27,480 nucleotides of DNA from an uncultured Veillonella sp. (GTDB taxonomy: Bacteria > Bacillota > Negativicutes > Veillonellales > Veillonellaceae). The stretch lies in the NCBI GenBank assembly GCA_900757715.1, contig CAAEOZ010000040.1, forward strand, positions 1 through 27,480, written 5' to 3'. This document shows, piece by piece, positions 24,989-27,480 of the stretch. Position 1 is the first letter of the stretch. Each line of letters starts with the position of its first letter. The notes below the pieces were generated by a model. The model was not told the DNA's origin. It ran no database searches and saw only the letters and a program-made list of their open reading frames with translations. Both the position numbers and the translations under genes were made by a program.

Positions 24989-25053
24989 ATAACGGTACTA
25001 TTATATCAGATTGGTCTAATAATAAGCAATAACGTAATAGTTAATCAAGCAAG

Positions 25054-25079
25054 AAAGCTGGCTCATAGCCAGCTTTTTT
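25054..25079. terminator. Hairpin terminator downstream of the CorA-like gene
   Basis: AAAGCTGGCT (25054-25063) pairs exactly with AGCCAGCTTT (25067-25076) around a CAT loop. The plus side continues with TTT and the minus side with TCTTGCTT. It lies about 50 nt past the minus-strand CorA-like stop and is probably its terminator despite the imperfect tail. Confidence 0.75.
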
Positions 25080-25127
25080 CATGTATAGTTAGTGTTGAAT
25101 CAAACTTTCAACTATTGCTCCAGCATC

Positions 25128-26081
25128 TTAGAACAAGTCTTTTTTCCACATACCAAAGATGGCAATGGCAGAGCAAATAACAGAAATAACGACAACTTTC
25201 ACAAAGCCGTCTGGATCATCTTGGAACGGCAAGTGCACGTTTGTCCCCCACAAACTGAATATGATGGTTGGCACGGCCATTGTAATGGTAAGGGTCGCCA
25301 ACATTTTCATAACCATATTGAGGTTATTAGAGATGATAGATGTGAAGGCGTTCATCATGTTCATCAAGATATTGGAATACATTTCAACCATCTCGATGGC
25401 CTGTTTATTCTCGATGATAACGTCCTCTAGTAAGTCCTCATCCTCTTCATACATCTTGAGCAAATGTCTATACGTGCTGTGTCCACGCAAGCGCAATAGA
25501 CGTTCCATAACGGTACCATTCGTGCGCAACGCAGAGGTAAAGTACGTCATGGATTTCTGTAATTCCAACAATTGGAAGAAGTCTTTGTTCTTCGTCGTAT
25601 GACGCAACTGAACTTCGATATCGTCGGTACGGCGGTTAATTTGTTGCAAGTAACGTAAGAACAATGTAGCTGTACGGTACAAGATTTGGAACAAGAATCG
25701 TGTCTTTTTATACGTATAGAACGTAGACAGTTGATTTGAAATGAACGGATACAACACCTCAGATTCTTCAAGACATACGGTAATAAAGAAGTCAGGTGTC
25801 AAAAAGATACCAAGTGGCACCGTATCGTACATATCATTACCACGAATCGCAGGGATGTTGATAACCACGAAAATATAGTTGTCCTCTAACTCCACGTGAG
25901 AACGTTCTTCCATATCGAGGGCGGTCTTTAAAACGTCCGTTGGAATTTCCGTCAAAATGTTGATGAGGGACAACTCATCGGGGTCTGGGTTCACCAAATT
26001 TACCCAAGAACCTTTTGTGGCATCTGATACAGTGCAGTCTGAAACTAACTCTTCTTCTATGTGTTTGTACACCGTGATCAT
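25128..26081 (-). CDS. CorA-like divalent metal ion transporter with GTN signature
   Basis: 317 aa from the ATG at 26081, chosen because AAGGAGGG lies 6 nt before it; an in-frame ATG at 26186 has no such site. It has an acidic N-terminal cytosolic domain, a long helical stalk (about 120-250) rich in Glu and Lys, and two C-terminal helices, the first ending SLWGTNVHLPF and the second ending in GMWKKDLF. This is the CorA architecture: a pentamer with the pore along helix 1. The invariant GMN at the pore mouth reads GTN here, while the WG.NV.LPF context is kept. CorA proteins carry Mg2+, Co2+ or Ni2+; the ZntB branch uses GIN and moves Zn2+. The ion of this protein is therefore open. Confidence 0.9.
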   Translation of the reverse strand: MITVYKHIEEELVSDCTVSDATKGSWVNLVNPDPDELSLINILTEIPTDVLKTALDMEERSHVELEDNYIFVVINIPAIRGNDMYDTVPLGIFLTPDFFITVCLEESEVLYPFISNQLSTFYTYKKTRFLFQILYRTATLFLRYLQQINRRTDDIEVQLRHTTKNKDFFQLLELQKSMTYFTSALRTNGTVMERLLRLRGHSTYRHLLKMYEEDEDLLEDVIIENKQAIEMVEMYSNILMNMMNAFTSIISNNLNMVMKMLATLTITMAVPTIIFSLWGTNVHLPFQDDPDGFVKVVVISVICSAIAIFGMWKKDLF

Positions 26082-26393
26082 GCTATCCCTCCTTCCAACG
26101 AACATATAGTAATCATCTAATAAATTATATACTATTTTATAGCTATTATTCAATTCAATTGTGAAAGTTTTGTTTATGTAGTACATACATAAATCGCTTT
26201 ATGTCTATTAAGAATGCACAATTGTATATGTTAAAAGCATCTTAAAACTATCCTTATATCAAATCTAGCGAATAGATAGATTAATAAGGCTGCTAAACTA
26301 AAAAATCCACCAAATGATTAGACCACTAAAACTTACAGTGAGTAAGTATGCAAACAAATAATTTAAAACATATCATTAGGTTAAAGCTTATAA
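26082..26393. other. AT-rich intergenic region upstream of the CorA-like gene
   Basis: It holds the CorA-like ribosome binding site at about 26088-26095 and must hold its promoter. I looked for a Mg2+-sensing riboswitch (M-box) and saw no convincing conserved element or terminator pair in it. There is no credible ORF. Confidence 0.5.
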
Positions 26394-26436
26394 AAATAAC
26401 CTCTATACTGGCTTGTCGCTAATATAGAGGTTATTT
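26394..26436. terminator. Hairpin terminator of the P-type ATPase gene
   Basis: AAATAACCTCTATA (26394-26407) pairs exactly over 14 bp with 26423-26436, with a 15-nt loop. A- and T-rich flanks exist on both sides. On the minus strand it lies about 110 nt after the ATPase stop, beyond the 9-bp repeats. Confidence 0.8.
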
Positions 26437-26473
26437 ATTTTGACTCTAACCTTTTAGATCAGATATCTTATAT

Positions 26474-26527
26474 TATATGCTTTATATGCTTTGTATCCTA
26501 TAGCTTATATATTCCTATATAAATCTA
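26474..26527. repeat. Short 9-bp tandem repeat downstream of the P-type ATPase gene
   Basis: TATATGCTT occurs twice in tandem (26474-26482, 26483-26491), followed by weaker 9-bp units TGTATCCTA, TAGCTTATA, TATTCCTAT and ATAAATCTA. It lies between the ATPase stop codon (26547-26549) and the hairpin at 26394-26436. Only the first two copies are exact. Confidence 0.55.
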
Positions 26528-26546
26528 TACGATTACTGTCGCCAAA

Positions 26547-27480
26547 TTAACGGCGCAAGATACGAATAGAGTTCAAGATACAAAGGATGGATACGCCAGT
26601 ATCACCGAATACCGCCCACCACATGGATGCATAGCCCATAAGGCCTAATGCCATGATAAGAATTTTAACGGCAATAGCGAATACTACGTTTTGCCATGCT
26701 ACGCGCAAAGTCGCTTTGGACAAGTCGAGTACGTGAGCGATGGCAGTCAAGGACGAACGCATGAATACAACATCTGCCGCTTCGATAGCCGCATCAGCAC
26801 CGCTACCCATCGCGCCACCTACATCAGCACCAGCAAGCACTGGTGCATCGTTGATGCCGTCGCCTACGAACATAGTTGGACCATATTCAGAGCGAATATC
26901 TTGTACAACAGACAATTTATCTTGTGGCAACAATTGAGCACGAACCGCACTTACGCCAGTTTCTTTAGCAATATAATTAGCACTTGCTTCAGCATCACCT
27001 GTAAGCATGACTGTTTTAATATCTTGACCATTAAGATCTGCAATCGCTTCTGCGGAATCTGGACGAGCTTCATCAGCGATAATAATGCGACCGAGGTATA
27101 CATTACCTTCTGCTACTAGTACTTCTGTGCCGTATGCAGCAGCTTCTGTTGGGTAACCTTGAACAGCATAGCGTTCCATGAGACGACGATTACCAACGAG
27201 GACTTGTTGACCATCAACGGTGCCAACCATACCTTCGCCTGCTAATTCTTGAACAAAGTCAGACGCTTCTACAACGATACCTTGTGCCTTTGCTTCGGAA
27301 ACGATGCTTGTTGCGATTGGATGTGTAGATACTGCTTCAATAGCAGCCGCCATAGATAATAATTGAGCATTGCTCACATGGGAGCCTACAGTTTCTACGT
27401 TTTGTACTTTAAATTCACCAGATGTGATAGTACCAGTTTTATCAAGAGCTACTGCTTTCACATTAGCCAACGCCTCGATA
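26547..27480 (-). CDS. Heavy-metal P1B-type ATPase, C-terminal part (Zn2+/Cd2+/Pb2+ type)
   Basis: At least 310 residues; the frame is open through the right edge, so the N-terminal metal-binding and first membrane domains are missing. The phosphorylation site DKTGTIT is near the left of the fragment, followed by STHPIA (the HP of P1B ATPases), MLTGDAE and GDGINDAPVL in the P and N domains. The last two helices read AVKILIMALG and GDTGVSILCILNS; the Lys and Asp in these positions mark the P1B-2 group (ZntA/CadA), not the copper group. It would use ATP to expel zinc, cadmium or lead. The transcript ends at the hairpin at 26394-26436. Confidence 0.93.
   Translation of the reverse strand, partial: IEALANVKAVALDKTGTITSGEFKVQNVETVGSHVSNAQLLSMAAAIEAVSTHPIATSIVSEAKAQGIVVEASDFVQELAGEGMVGTVDGQQVLVGNRRLMERYAVQGYPTEAAAYGTEVLVAEGNVYLGRIIIADEARPDSAEAIADLNGQDIKTVMLTGDAEASANYIAKETGVSAVRAQLLPQDKLSVVQDIRSEYGPTMFVGDGINDAPVLAGADVGGAMGSGADAAIEAADVVFMRSSLTAIAHVLDLSKATLRVAWQNVVFAIAVKILIMALGLMGYASMWWAVFGDTGVSILCILNSIRILRR

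Noticed and set aside
24887..25180. Plus-strand ORF starting in the tRNA-Ser region
   Set aside because: Its start, ERVGFEPTAPCGVTGFQDQLLKPLGH, is the familiar artefact of translating the reverse strand of a serine tRNA.
26082..26393. M-box magnesium riboswitch before the CorA-like gene
   Set aside because: No recognisable conserved loops or an expression-platform hairpin next to the start were found.

Overview
The window most likely comes from a Veillonella species or a close relative (Negativicutes: diderm, Gram-negative-staining Firmicutes). This is inferred from the gene mix. A trimeric autotransporter adhesin with an outer-membrane anchor also carries an SLH domain. Firmicute-type AddAB replaces RecBCD. 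The DNA is AT-rich with strong AAGGAGG-type ribosome binding sites. No search was run, so the genus is inferred from family knowledge.

Layout. 2-250: 3' end of a fumarase/aspartase-family gene, closed by a two-way terminator. 348-2643 (minus): mutY and a membrane metallophosphoesterase in tandem; then 2847-3368 (minus), an MTH1-like Nudix hydrolase, so two oxidised-guanine defence genes lie side by side. 3486-5346 (plus): a tight operon of a GalT/HIT-like DUF4931 protein, a second metallophosphoesterase and a small unknown protein. 5389-5520: an 88-bp inverted repeat flanked by TA, then a terminator. 5585-8083 (minus): the adhesin. 8341-9948 (minus): a MoeA-like molybdopterin-binding protein, trailed by a 9-bp tandem array and a 40-bp palindrome, and the fluoride channel CrcB/FluC. 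10138-12589: an XRE regulator, a GntR/FCD regulator with a (GCATCA)n tract at its end, and a YegS/BmrU-type lipid kinase. 12670-20074 (minus): addB-addA, overlapping by 11 nt. 20425-21417 (plus): an unrecognised exported protein with a near-consensus promoter and a strong terminator. 21581-23505 (minus): an SGNH hydrolase and an MFS transporter. 23750-24595 (plus): a DinD-like protein beside tRNA-Ser(UGA). 25128-26081 (minus): a CorA-like transporter whose signature reads GTN. 26547-27480 (minus): the C-terminal part of a Zn/Cd-type P1B ATPase, cut by the window edge.

Most of this is ordinary chromosomal housekeeping and surface biology. I see no CRISPR array, intact insertion sequence, defence island or complete novel operon. 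The observations most worth a second look are: the adhesin's barrel-then-SLH order and its 19-heptad stalk with His/Gln/Asn at nearly every d core position; a repeated layout in which minus-strand genes end in 'stop or RNA end, short-period tandem array (6, 9, 10 or 11 bp), hairpin', including an array that stays open in the frame of the upstream gene; a MITE-like inverted repeat with TA ends; and active-site departures in the CorA-like, MTH1-like and SGNH proteins.
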